DNA of 64,000 nucleotides from Augochlora pura (GCF_028453695.1 NC_135775.1:9378046-9442045); one strand, 5' to 3'. Positions 50,150 through 61,392 are shown, counted from the first letter of the stretch. Numbers and translations are program-made. Notes: a model not told the origin generated them from the sequence alone.

Positions 50150-50377
50150 CCTTTTGCACTCGGCGCCATCATGGGTGTTACCTGCCAGCGCTTATAAACA
50201 TTTATATTATTATATAGTATACGATATATATGTATATATGCATATGTATATATAATATTCGATTTATATGAATTTGTAGACATCGAGATATAGTTGCAAA
50301 TTGCTAATAAACTTTAATAGTTAGTCATATACTAGAATTACGATGTCCCCTGAGAGGGGACAGCCGAGTGCAAAGGG
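50150..50377. mobile_element. piggyBac-type MITE, family C
   Basis: TTAA flanks are intact on both sides (50146-50149, 50378-50381). The left end CCTTTTGCACTCGGC and the right end GCCGAGTGCAAAGGG match as inverted repeats with one change. Length 228 bp. The interior is TATATA-rich and unrelated to families A and B, so only the ends are shared. It has the best preserved termini of the set. Confidence 0.85.
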
Positions 50378-50381
50378 TTAA

Positions 50382-51190
50382 TTTGTACACCAATCTATTA
50401 TGTCCTTCTAATTTCGTTATGTTCGACAAAACGTAATATAAATTTAATTAAATAAAATTATTCAAATTTATTCTGTTTTCGAGGTTAATGACGTAACAAC
50501 TAAAGTGTTAATAATATTTTCTTCGCCAGTGTTGGATTAATCTCTAGGGTTACTTGCTGTAAATATTATACCTAAATGAAACATGCTACATGAAAGGTAG
50601 CTAAATACCTAGTACTGCCAGAATGTTTAACTAAGTCGATGAACAATGTTTCTAAAGGACTGAATTCTATTATGAAAACCAAAAGTGGTTACATCAACGT
50701 TTACTGAGATCCAACTCTTGAAACAGAAAAAGGGGTTGCATTTCATTTCCGAAATCGAATTCAAAAGACTATTTATAATTCTAGTAGCAAAATCATGTAA
50801 CTTTATTCCAATAGGAATTTTTTTTATCAAATGCATTTTTATGTTATTGTATTTTTTATTTATAGTACCAATCATTTGTAGCAATTTTAAGAGTTATTGC
50901 AGTGTAGGAAAACCGTCGACTATAGAAGAAATCTGCAACACTTTTGCTGTTCGGTGTAAATAAATATCAAGCTGCTCATCCAACTCTAATGTAGACAAAT
51001 TTAGTCTGTCGGAAACAGAGGCGATTCCACGCGAAGATACAAAGATAAATAAAAGTTCGAAGGGGAAGAGAAGGGGGGACACGAGATAAATCGGCGACGG
51101 CCGTAGCCAAAGAGTACAAGAGGAGATCTCGAAGTTCACGGGGCGAGCATCGAGACCTCGGCTCGCTAATTCCGAAGAAAACCTGGGGGT
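50382..51190. other. AT-rich non-coding DNA
   Basis: No supported gene. GC content rises after 50,960, leading into the island at 51.0-51.7 kb. Confidence 0.4.
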
Positions 51191-51239
51191 AGCTCGTTGT
51201 TGTCAGATAAATCACGGGGGCGGCTTGTAAACCGTTCTC

Positions 51240-51662
51240 ACGGGCTGGATGCCGGGTTTCGAGGCTGGGTAGCGCCGACGAGCCAGCCATCCCCGTGCCC
51301 TAAAAGCCGGCTGGGATCGATTAAGTGGCACCGAGAGGGTTTCTTTAAAGAGGAGCCTCGGACGCTTAGCGGGCTCGTTGGATTCTCATCTCCGCCGGGT
51401 CCTCGGGGCAACTCGCTACTAAATCTGAAACTCGTGTCGCCGTCGTCTCGAGCACTCCGGGCTGTTTCGCAGGGTGCACCGACCTGCTGGCGGGACAGGA
51501 TGTCGTCGGGGCTGCTGACAGTGTCGAGTTGCTGACCTGCTCGACCACGTCGTTCATGTCTTTCTCGTGCTCGTTGTCGTCGTTCCCGGCGTTCCCTTCG
51601 TTGTCATCGTTGTCATCGTTCACGCCACGGCATCGTAAACGCGTCTTCGTGAAAACCATTCG
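51240..51662 (-). other. possible coding exon in a GC island
   Basis: On the minus strand one frame starts at ATG 51659 and reads an acidic N/D/E-rich segment (NDDNDDNEGNAGNDDNEHEK) up to EQ at CAG|GTCAGC, a plausible donor. A second frame carries SSPDDILSRQQVGAPCE and a P/S/G-rich continuation (FSSELPRGPGGDENPTSPLS) to a stop near 51243. Both look more protein-like than other island frames. However, the N/D run comes from a GTCGTTGTCATC-type repeat, the plus strand is also open (112 codons), and no acceptor or family could be assigned. Confidence 0.25.
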
Positions 51663-53520
51663 ATGCGTTTTAGTGTCAACGAACTTCCCATCAATTTGCT
51701 GTTAGCGTCCGACGTTGCCCACGATGCTAACACATGGCTCAACTATCGCTCGTCCAGATCACTTCTCAATTACAGTAGAACCTCGATTACGCGACACTTT
51801 TTCATACGGAATAACTTCCTTAAAATTGAAAATCGTGCAAATTCTTCGAGGAGTTGAAGAAGCATAATTTTGTAATTTTCTTAAAATTCCAACCGATTGC
51901 AAGTTTTGCAACAATCTTTTCACTCGCTGTCTGGAAAACAATCAGTTCTGTATCTCTAAGAAGTTCAAACAAGTTGGTCCAATTCTTAAAAAGTTATTTA
52001 ATTTTAAAAGGTGTTGACGGATACTCCGTAATGATTCTAGATAGGCAACATTACTTATTATGGCTGATTCTAGTCGTAACGAAATCGCGGATGTAGCAAT
52101 CGATATTTGTAGCTCTACAGTGATTGAGAAGTGGTCCTCATGGTGTAGGTGTTAGGACCATTTAAATTCCTACTCAATTTTTTTTTATATATCTCTGAAA
52201 TTAATTCTTTCAGTTCGCTGTTAATCTTCTTATTGGATCTGATATAAATAGCTAACGATTTAAACAGGCTACCAGCAAGTTATAATTGTTGGACCTAAAT
52301 AGATCGTTAACGGATAAACTGCAGATTTTTCGCAAAATAAAAATGATCTTTGTCAATTGCAACAAACAGGAGGCAGATATATAGTCTCTTTCATAGATTT
52401 TGTTGTTTCTACTATTCTTAGATAACTGTACAATCTATATTGTACATTTATCTTGGATATTCTATGATTTATATTCCTATATAAATCTTTTTACAATTTT
52501 TATTGTCGTCTACTTTTTTTTCTCATAAATGCATAAAATCTACAGTCAAGTTAACTCTAGTATTTAATACTTCAACGCTTTATAAAAGAGCTGTTTTTAA
52601 TGAAATATTTTAATAATAAATATAGACAGTGAAACTAAAATTGATAGCAAACGTATTCAAGAGATACGTGTCCGTTCATTGTTATTAACAATCGCTTACG
52701 AAATTATTGTTGGCGCAGCAGAAGGTAGTTGATCAAAATTGACAATGGAACCGCGAATCGAAGACTTAACACGGTCGTATTGACCGTGAAGCCAGAATCA
52801 TCCGGCGTCAATGCCGGGTCGCGACACAATAATGAAAACAGATTTAATTCGACATAATTAATATTTATTAAAACGATGCCCACGGAATTTCATTAAGATT
52901 TATTAGAGCGGTTTTAATAATCTTTAATTGGTATTTATTGGAACGCCGTGTCCCATTGATCGTGCAACGCAATACGGTCGAGCGAACGTAATTTTATAAT
53001 TGATGGAAAAAAAGCCTGCCATTCAACTTTTAATATTCCAACCGAAGGAAAACCGAAGAAAATTATACTTGAATTTCTCTTGGTGCCGCGCGAAGAGCGG
53101 GAAAAAACGAACGCGATGAGAAATAAGCTTTTATAAGACACGGGTATTACTGTCGGCTATACATCGATATTAAATAACCAGTCTCTGACGACCGGGATGA
53201 AAAGCTCTTCCGAATAAAATACTCGGCGGTCTTGGAGACCGACGGAGGAAGAGGTCACCGCAATTATTCGAGCGTTCGAAAGTTTGTCGAATCGTCGAAT
53301 AGGATTTCAGCCCCGTTTCCATGTCGGGGGGTCGAGTCTCTTCCAGTAACCTGAGCCCGCAGTTGTTCAGTCGATTCGCGACAACCAATCGTCGCGGTTC
53401 GTGCTCAATGAATTAATGACGCAATTATGAAATGTATATTTGAAAGCTGTATCCATGGGCCGAATTATAACTCGGATTTAATTGATGCCGCGCCGGTGCG
53501 TATTATAAAGCCGATCTCTC
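51663..53520. other. non-coding stretch
   Basis: AT-rich to about 52,730, then moderately GC-rich. No supported gene; plus- and minus-strand frames are all under 85 codons. Confidence 0.4.
52245..52320. repeat. imperfect palindrome
   Basis: TAACGATTTAAACAGG on the left and CCTAAATAGATCGTTA on the right are inverted around CAAGTTATAATTG. Arms are about 30 bp with several mismatches. Unrelated in sequence to the two foldback repeats. Confidence 0.4.
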
Positions 53521-53601
53521 ACTTTCTCTCTCTCTCTCTCTCTCTCCTCTCTCTCCTCTTTCTCTCTCTCCCCTCTCTCGCTCTCAGTCTCTCTGTCTTT
53601 A
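53521..53601 (+). repeat. CT-rich microsatellite block
   Basis: Interrupted (CT)n with CCT and TTT breaks, at the left edge of a GC island (53,600-54,010). Confidence 0.9.
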
Positions 53602-54258
53602 TTCGTTCCGATCGCCCGCCGCGTTGTCCGGGAAATTCATTTTCTCTCGGCGAGAGAGAGGAAATTTCGCTACGGAAAAATCCTCGTTTTCCGCGGCATG
53701 ACTCCGGGGTTTGGCAGCCTGGTCCAAGACAATCTTTCGCTGAAATTCCGACGGCACCGTGCCAGAATGCTTGTTGACGGGCCTCTATCCGCGCCCCTTT
53801 TTTTCACCCGCGATACGGACGATTTATTTTCGCGTAACGCGGCTGCGAAACCGATCGCCGATCGGAAATGGGAAGCATGAATCGGGCCTGTGTTTACTTC
53901 TGCTATCGGAACAACATTTCCGAGACTTGAGAAATCTGGAGACTTACGAGTTTACCCAATATTGACGGGCTCTCGGCGAGCTTTTTCGCGTATCTCTGCG
54001 TGAGTAGTGGTCACTCTTCCGTTTCTCGGAATTGGTATCGTAATTTTTCTTATGGAACGAAAATTCGCATTCGTTCACGACATTCGCAAATTGCTAGAAC
54101 GTGAGATCGTGGCCAGTTTTTTATTTCACACTAAATTTATCGTATATTGAAAGTAACTAACGCGTCTTGTTTCGTGACCACGACAGGATTCAATTTATTT
54201 AGCTCTATTGCGTGTTTGAATTTTAGAAAGGAAATTTATTCGATTATGTCTTACGAAA
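53602..54258. other. GC island then AT-rich DNA
   Basis: Two plus frames (60 and 68 codons) overlap in the island; neither has support. Confidence 0.4.
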
Positions 54259-54354
54259 GAATCTCTATAATTTAGACATTCTTAAATAAAGAGTCCCTAT
54301 AATTTAAACAATCTCAAATGAAGAGTCCCTATAATTTAAACAATCTTAAATGAA
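54259..54354 (+). repeat. 32-bp tandem repeat, 3 copies
   Basis: Unit GAGTCCCTATAATTTAAACA followed by ATCTCAAATGAA. Units start at 54259, 54291 and 54323; the second and third are nearly identical and the first is more diverged. Confidence 0.95.
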
Positions 54355-55629
54355 GAAATGTAATACCCGTTACTTTGACCAATTTAGGATTAAGGAACGC
54401 TAGTGTGATTTTTAATCGATCGTTTGATTTCTACATTAAAACATCTCCTTCTTTCGACAGTATAAACAATTCTGAACACCTTTTTGTTAAAATGAAATTT
54501 TGCCGTATATACTAAAATTACAGAATAGCCAGTAGATTGTATAACAAAACTCTTTTCTTTAACAAACTGAGAGACTTGATACTCAAATATAACTGACACT
54601 AGTTTCTAAATCTCGAAATTCATATTTATTGTAATTTCTTAAACAAATTGATTATTGCTAGAACATTTAGAACACAAAACAGCTAAATTGACATTGCCCA
54701 TCTAATTTTGATTTCATTAATTAAATTAGCTGTACATTGTGGAAATTTACTGAATCGATGTACGGCACTTAACGTATTAACGGTGTCCACCAACGTAATT
54801 ACTAATTAATATTGCACGAAGTAGTTCGAATTTTGCGCCACTTTTCAAACGACTCGGCAGCTTAGACAAAGTAAAGCGAAACGAAAGAAAACAGTCTCTC
54901 GTTAGAAAGAAAATAGAGATTGTGGGAAAGACGGCTGCGAAGACGCTGAATGTATTTCCCCCGTCCATCTGTTCCCAGAATCCACAGAAGGATAGATTAG
55001 GTGTTTAGAATGTCGGGTCGGGGCTCCGCGTAAATGCATCGTCTCTGCGTCGACAAGGACAAAGAGGCTGCTTATGTCTGCGACATATGTAAATAGTGGC
55101 AGCTCATCTTGCAGTGTGTGCGGTGCAAGACGAAGCATAATCGTCGCCTGCAGAATCGTAACGTGGAGAATTTATATCGAGGTTATTCGACAGGCAGGTG
55201 TCGAAGGCATCTGTGTTATATATTTTTGAACAATTTCGCCTCATATCGCGTACATCGCTCGAGGCTTTGAGCGACAACGTTTCTAACTTCAGCCGACTAA
55301 TTAATCTGTCAGACATTGACTCGCCGTTTTAAGGGTCCCCGTTTCATGGAGTATTCCGTGAACCGCGATCCTTGTTCGAAATTACCGATCCGGTGACACC
55401 GCGGATTAAGTTGTCTGTTTAATTTAACGAACCTGTACATTCAGCGTCCCGAAGCACTATAATCAGGCTTGTGGGATTACCGCGAAGATGAAGACGTTTG
55501 CACGCTGTGGTACGCAGTAATTTGCGATTGACGCATGGTAGGAGTCTGGATTAAACGATCGAATTAACGATGTGTCGGGTTCGCAGCTTTCGATGAAAAA
55601 TTGTGGGAAAGCTCTACGTTGAAGCGCGC
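54355..55629. other. non-coding stretch
   Basis: AT-rich to about 54,880, then GC-rich to 55,630. No supported gene. Confidence 0.4.
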
Positions 55630-55633
55630 TTAA

Positions 55634-55876
55634 CCCCTCGCGTTACGATTCCTTTCGCGCTGCGTCGATTAGCATTTATTTGTCCTTAATAGTTTTAATA
55701 ACAGGTCCACACAATTTTTGTTTCTTTTATTGTCTTTATATACTTTTGTTTCTACACCGTGATAACAAAAGAATTTATTTTTATTTCGTTGTAGAATAAA
55801 TTAATAATATTTATATTTAATTGATCATGCATAAAATCTGTATCACGAGAGTCTGTGGGTTCAACGAGTCAAGGGG
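55634..55876. mobile_element. piggyBac-type MITE, family A (A2)
   Basis: TTAA flanks at 55630-55633 and 55877-55880. The left end CCCCTCGCGTTACGATTCC and the right end CGAGTCAAGGGG. Exactly 243 bp. It shares with A1 and A3, in order, GCATTTATTTGT, TTAATAGTTTTAATA, CAATTTTTGTTTCTT, ATTGTCTTTATATACTTTTG, TTGATCATGCATAAAATCTG and TCACGAGAGTCTG. Confidence 0.85.
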
Positions 55877-55991
55877 TTAAAGAAGCGTCGGATGGTCTGT
55901 ACTTTGAATACAAAGCGCATCGATCCTGCAAAGCTTAATTTTATTCATGACAAAACATGTTTTACCTAGAGAAAGCTTTTGTACATCTTGA

Positions 55992-56155
55992 AAATTATTC
56001 GTTGCCACGTGCAACGTAATTTCATTAATTGAGCACTTTTATTATAGAAATTACTCTTTACCAGGTAAAGCAATTTAATCAATTGTGCCCTCTAACGACA
56101 GAAATTGTTCATTACCGCGTGAAACATAATTTGATATAGTGCACTTTTCGAAGTT
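55992..56155 (+). repeat. ~55-bp diverged tandem repeat, 3 copies
   Basis: Units begin AAATTATTCGTTGCC, AAATTACTCTTTACC and AAATTGTTCATTACC (55992, 56048, 56102), followed by an ACGTGCAACGTAATTT-like block and a GAGCACTTTT-like block. Substitutions are frequent but the order is conserved. Confidence 0.8.
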
Positions 56156-57560
56156 GCCGCTTAACCAAAGAGGATATTACTTTACGGTAACAAATATTTG
56201 TTAATATCCTCGTTGAACATTGACAATGCCATCCACTCTACGTTTCCAACGAATTCAAGCACGGTACAATTACGTTCGTCGAACTTTGTACGTTCATTGA
56301 CACGAATTAACATATACGAATGGACTCGAGTGATTCTCAACGATATTTTCAATGAAGCACGTAAAATATTATTGTGAAATATTATTAGAAAGTATGTAAA
56401 ATATTACATTATAATGTATAATATTACGTTATAATATATAAATTACATGTACGTATGACGGAATTGCGAAAAATTCAATTACCAGGGATAATGTTATTAA
56501 TTTCGATGATATATTGCAAAAGTGATTAGTCAGACTATATTCCTAGAGATCAACGGGACACTACTACACGGAATATCGATACGCAACGACATGGCTGGTC
56601 ACAAAAACCGACAATCGATTAAGTTAAACGGCCCGTTTTCCCTCGCGGGTAGTAAAAAGGGCGGCAATTACCGTGCTCGGCCGAGAAAACATCGTAATCT
56701 AGTAACTAGGTCGATAACGATCCCTCACCAGATAATTTGGACGGCATTCTGTCAGCCAGTTCATTGACTTCCACTTCGCCTGTCAACGTCGTCGTGTCAA
56801 CACGTTTATGAAACTACGACTCGTCAGCAACCACGGCATGACAATTTTAATTACAGCTCAAAATAAATCACATCTAATTAAACGTAACAACTACCGCGAG
56901 TTAATTTAAATTATTGAAATGATATCATGGCGGCACTTTATCTGGCATATGCACAGTGGCTGATGAAAGTGTTGGTGAACGAGGGTAGAATTAATTCAAT
57001 TCCATTTTATTCGACGCGTCGTTCAATCTTCGACCTACGATTTCAATCATTTCTACATTAATTACTGATGCTTCGTTGCTGATATATATTCCGAAAAATG
57101 TGGTTTATTTTTATTGTACATGTGCATTGACTTTAATGATCATTTCTACCTATGAATAGGTGTAATAGACGACTAAATTCACTATAAATCACTGGATGAA
57201 TAATTTCTAACTATAGTAATAAAATCTGATACGATGATATAACGGAAGGGGTTAATTAATAACTTTATAATAAGAATAGAATAAATCCCTGTAACTCATA
57301 TATAATTTAAAAATATGTCTCTACATTTATTGTAACCGAATATAATAGATTATTAAAATTGTAATGTCTAGAGAGTTACGGTACTAAAATGCCAACAACG
57401 TGCAAGAAAGATTCGTGTTTACCACAAATCACTAACAACTAATTAATTAAACATGAAACATATACAAATTCTCATTGAGAATATATCCAGACGTTCGTCA
57501 ATTTATCAAGAACTACCCCAACCTTCTTAGCTCCTGCTACAATTAAAAAGGAAGACCGGA
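56156..57560. other. mostly AT-rich non-coding DNA
   Basis: No supported gene. Near 57,218-57,251 the words AATAAAATCTGATACGATG and AACGGAAGGGG before TTAA (57252-57255) resemble a decayed family-A right end, but the left partner was not found. Confidence 0.4.
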
Positions 57561-57962
57561 AGAACCCCAGGAGAGGGTGGAGGGGTCAAGAAAGGGGGAG
57601 GATTCAGGAGACGGTGGAGGAGTCAAGAGAAGGTGAAGGGATCAAGTAAGGGTGAAGGAGGCAGAAGAGGGTGGTTGAGAGGATGAAAAGATTAGGAAAG
57701 GGTGGAGGAATCAGGTGAGGGTGAAGGAGTCGGGAGAGGGTGAAGGGATCAGGTGAGGCTAGAAAAGTCACAAGGGCGTGGACGACCCAGGGGAAAGTGA
57801 AGGACTTAGAGGGGATGGATGAATGTGGAAAAGGGTGGATAAATTAGGGAAGAGTTCAGGAATCAGGTGAGGGTGGAGAAGTTAGAAGAAGATGGAGGAA
57901 TTAGGAATAGGTGGCGCGATGATGAGATGGTGAAAGGATCAGGTGAATATGGAAGTTTTAGG
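57561..57962 (+). repeat. 19-bp purine minisatellite, about 20 copies
   Basis: Tandem units close to GGAGGAATCAGGTGAGGGT, nearly all exactly 19 bp, with one longer unit near 57,670. The strand is over 85 percent A+G. The period is not a multiple of three and stops occur in every frame, so it is not coding. Copies are diverged, so the array is old or was interrupted early. Confidence 0.92.
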
Positions 57963-58416
57963 AACCCAGGTATCATTCCACAAAGTCCGACAAACTCAGT
58001 TTTACAGCTCAAGAAGTGCCGTCCATTTTTGGGCAATACACCTGTATTCATACATTCACGTTCATTGCTAGGGTCAATCCACAAATTTCTCAATAACTTC
58101 TTAATACTAAACCTGCCAAGACTTCAAAGTACGTTATGTATGTTTCTTAACACTTTACCGACCGGTTATTCGGTCGTGAAAATTTCGCTCGATGTTAAAT
58201 TTTCGTTTCTATTTTGATTTTATTTATTTTATTAATTGCGAAAGAAATCTAATATCTAAAAAAATTGTATAATAATATTGAAGCTTACGGTAGTACAGTC
58301 TAACATATTTATGTCAATAATAGGTGTCAAATTATTGAATACCATGGCAAACGATTCACAGGTTAACAGTCGGAGGTAAAAGTCGATTTATAGGTTATCG
58401 GTCAGTAAAGTCTTAA
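57963..58416. other. non-coding stretch
   Basis: AT-rich. TTAACACTTTACCGACCGGT at about 58149 may be an end of another TTAA-type repeat, but no partner was found. Confidence 0.35.
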
Positions 58417-58629
58417 CAACGAAACACTTCGCCATTTTCATTATAATGTATCCTTGGATTATAAAATTTTATAAAGAAGTAAAAATAAATTCTTCTGTGA
58501 TCAAAGTTTCGAAACAAAAGTACATAAAGACAATACAAGAAACGAAAATTATCTGGTACTATTGAAGAAAATATTAAGAACAAATAAATGCTAATTGACG
58601 CAGCATGGAAGGAGTCGTAGTGCAAGGGG
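58417..58629 (-). mobile_element. piggyBac-type MITE, family A, reverse orientation (A3)
   Basis: On the minus strand it begins CCCCTTGCACTACGACTCC, then TGCTGCGTCAATTAGCATTT as in A2. TTAA flanks lie at 58630-58633 and 58413-58416. The far end (CAACGAAACACTTCG, plus strand) does not match other family members, so about 30 bp are deleted or replaced there; length 213 bp. Three-frame comparison with A1 shows parallel drift without purifying selection. Confidence 0.8.
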
Positions 58630-59153
58630 TTAAGAACGGCCGGCGACAAGCCAAGTAATCTGAATTAGTGCTGCCGGCGCCAAGCGAGAAGTACGAGACG
58701 CGCGGACGGCAAAGTGTTAATCTCCGATTAGCAATCTCATTCTATTCGCACATTCGATACACACAGCGAACATATCGCGATTGCCGCCTCTCGAAAACCC
58801 TTAGAGACCATGCTCTGTCGGAATCAGTAAACCCGCCCGTTCCTCACCGAGGCAAACTTCGAGAGGCCCACAGAGCAGCTGCCATAAAAACTAAGCGTGC
58901 AATTATTAGCAACTGTGCCACGGTCTGGCGCCAGTATCCGCCGGTATCGGTCGCATGATTCCAACGAAATACAAACCCTGACCCTCCCTCTTCCTCCGTC
59001 GTCAGCCGCCGCCATGGCTGCGCCCCTTCGAGCCGATCCGCAGTTACCTACCTGCATTAAATCCAAAGCGGACGAGTAGTTCGGGTAATCTCGTAAACGA
59101 GAAGTAAGCGCGGCATTAATCCGTTCGCGTAGCGTTCCAAAGAGGAGAGTAGC

Positions 59154-59175
59154 AGCGGCGGCGGCGGCGGCGGCG
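59154..59175 (+). repeat. (CGG)7 trinucleotide repeat
   Basis: Seven CGG units in a CpG-rich island. Confidence 0.95.
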
Positions 59176-59310
59176 CGGCCTGGCCCCGCTCGCCGCGATA
59201 TTAATAAACCCCTGTCCTGGACGGAAAACGGGGAAGTTGTAGTAATCCGGGGCGGGTGTTACTCGCGACCCGCCCCCGCACGTTATTGTTACGTGAAGAG
59301 GTAACACACA

Positions 59311-59329
59311 CTCTCTCTCTCTCTCTCTC
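59311..59329 (+). repeat. (CT)9 microsatellite
   Basis: Preceded by GTAACACACA, inside the 59-kb CpG island. Confidence 0.9.
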
Positions 59330-60618
59330 CCTCTCTTCGCGCGAACTTTCGCCCGCGGAAACTGTCTCGGCGTTGTTTGCTTGTCCCGCGTTGTTAACCC
59401 GCCTCGCCATTACTGGCGCGCACGCGATAAACCGTCTCTGTTTAGCGACGCCGAACGCGTGATACATTGGCAAAGTTGGCCGAGAATTATGCCGGCGTCG
59501 ACGTTACGTTGTCGCCCGTTACGTCGAGCGTCACCGATTCCGCTCGCGCGGATTTCCACGGTGTTCCGCGCCTGCGAAGAGGATCTCCGCACGGTTAGAC
59601 GAATCTCTCGACATCCAAAGAAGCTTAACAATCTGCCGTTGTTACGGCGGAAGCGACGGGACGTTCGTGGAAACTCAGATTTCGCGGGACCGATTGTCAA
59701 AGTCCTGCGATATCGTGTTGTTGTTTTTTTAAATACTTTGACCATGTATAGGTATAAGAATGTTGAAGCAGTATTTGTCGTTGTGGAATTTAACTTTTCA
59801 ATTTTAATTCGGTGAAATAAAATACTTGATTAACTGGTTACTGCTTAACTTGCTGACCTAACAGTCGAAGTGATAACTATAGTGGTGTATAATTTGTTAA
59901 ATATTAGGTGATTTTTCCAGAAAGTATGAATTATATTTTTTTCTATCAGTGTATATGTTTTCATTAGTCCTATTAACGAATTTTATTATATTTCAAGCGT
60001 TAATTTTGTTTAGTATATTTTATAATATAATTCCGAATAGGTGAGATATTTAATACGAAGTGTAACACTTGTAACAATCTAGACATTAGTGAGCCAATCT
60101 TGCAAACTTCACACGATTGCACAGGTTCTTTGGATAGTAAATACAATAATTTTACAATGTCCTATCACGATACATTTTACGTCAGCCTTTTTCTTTCACA
60201 TAGATTGTATTTCCAATCAAATTCTTCGAGATTAATGTATTCTAGAATTTGTAGTTCGAGCATACTTTTTTTCGAATTATCTAACCAAGAAACTTGGAAC
60301 AATTAACAATTAAAAAAAAAATATATCGCAGCACGATATATTTGATATCAAACGATTTATGTTCATCGAGTTTTGAGCCATAATTACAGACGACGCTGGT
60401 ACCCGCAGACTACATCGTGCATAGTGATTGAAGTCGGTGCTAGGATTGAAGGGGTTAATGAGCTTTTGATGGATTGCGTTAATTCCTCGAGCATGGCGCG
60501 CTGGAGAATCTCTTTTGCCCAAGTGTTTATCCCAACTTCCACGAACATCCCTTTACGAATCCTTCTATTTTAAAGGACACGGACAGTCTGATATATAAAA
60601 AATGGAGGTAACGTGTAA

Positions 60619-60909
60619 ATGAATTGTGGTAACAACTCCGAGCGAAACATTATCATAGGGTCGCTCTTGAGGATCAATTTTATTGATGGCTCGAAATGCC
60701 AGTGCGGGTGCTCTGAGCAGGACGTAAATCATATGCTGTGGTAATGCCCTTTGCTCGATAACATGGAACTAAGCTCGTTCACAATCTTTCCAAACTTCGA
60801 TTCTTCACCATTGATGTCTTCTTGGTTAGACCACCCAGTACATTTTTACGTTGTATTCACAAAAATCTCAAAATGCATAAGATGTTCCTGCACGCTCTAT
60901 CTTGTGTAA
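60619..60909 (+). pseudogene. non-LTR retrotransposon remnant, C-terminal end of reverse-transcriptase protein
   Basis: One plus frame, closed upstream by TAA at 60616-60618, reads on to LLRINFIDGSKCQCGCSEQD, then VNHMLW, a stop (TAA), CPLLDNMELSS and a tail to TAA at 60907-60909. The C-x-C-G...D-x-NH-x3-W...C pattern is the cysteine/histidine block that follows the reverse transcriptase domain in Jockey/R1/I-type non-LTR elements. The expected upstream wording (a hydrophobic LLRIN segment) is also present. The catalytic domain itself is absent, as expected for a short remnant of a longer copy. The internal stop shows it is dead. Confidence 0.75.
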
Positions 60910-61141
60910 ATTTTACATTTATTGTGTTTCTATATGCACAACAATATGTATAGGGTAAAGGCCCCAATTACTAAGATTGTCCGGAATACTTTTGTCTAAT
61001 TTAACGATAATCATAATAATATAAAAGGATTCTTAAATATAACATATAAGCAATATTTTTCAATATAATATTTGATATTACGTTAATGGACAGAAATTAT
61101 ACAAGTTTTCTTTTAGTTTACCGTAAGTTCTCAAAAAATTA
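60910..61141. other. AT-rich non-coding DNA
   Basis: Nothing recognisable; may include the untranslated tail of the retrotransposon remnant. Confidence 0.35.
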
Positions 61142-61145
61142 TTAA

Positions 61146-61388
61146 CTCCTTGCACTACGTCTCCTTCCACGTTGCATCGATCAGCACTTATTGGTTTTTA
61201 ATATTTTTCCTAGTAGAACCAAACAATTTTTGTTTCTTCTATTATTTCTATTTACTTTCGTTTCTGGACTTTGATTACAGAAAAATCAAATTTGATTTCG
61301 ATTTAAAGGACATAATTAATATTCATATTTAGTAGATCTTGCATGAAATCTTTGTCACGAGTCTGACTCGTTATTATTGTGTAAGGAG
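61146..61388. mobile_element. piggyBac-type MITE, family A (A1)
   Basis: TTAA flanks at 61142-61145 and 61389-61392. The left end CTCCTTGCACTACGTCTCC and the right end GTGTAAGGAG are inverted. Exactly 243 bp. It aligns along its length with A2 and, inverted, with A3. Confidence 0.85.
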
Positions 61389-61392
61389 TTAA

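Larger units (their letters stand above)
58634..60618. other. GC island then AT-rich DNA
   Basis: CpG-rich at 58,640-59,700, including GCCGCCGCCATGG (59013) that opens only a 16-codon frame. Overlapping frames (144 codons plus, 111 codons minus at 59.4-59.8 kb) have no domain. AT-rich from 59,710 on. GAAGGGGTTAA at 60,447 may be an isolated TTAA-element end. Confidence 0.4.

Noticed and set aside
59013..59079. Kozak-like GCCGCCGCCATGG
   Set aside because: It opens only MAAPLRADPQLPTCIKSKADE before a stop; the context is part of a GC-rich run. No donor that would extend the frame.
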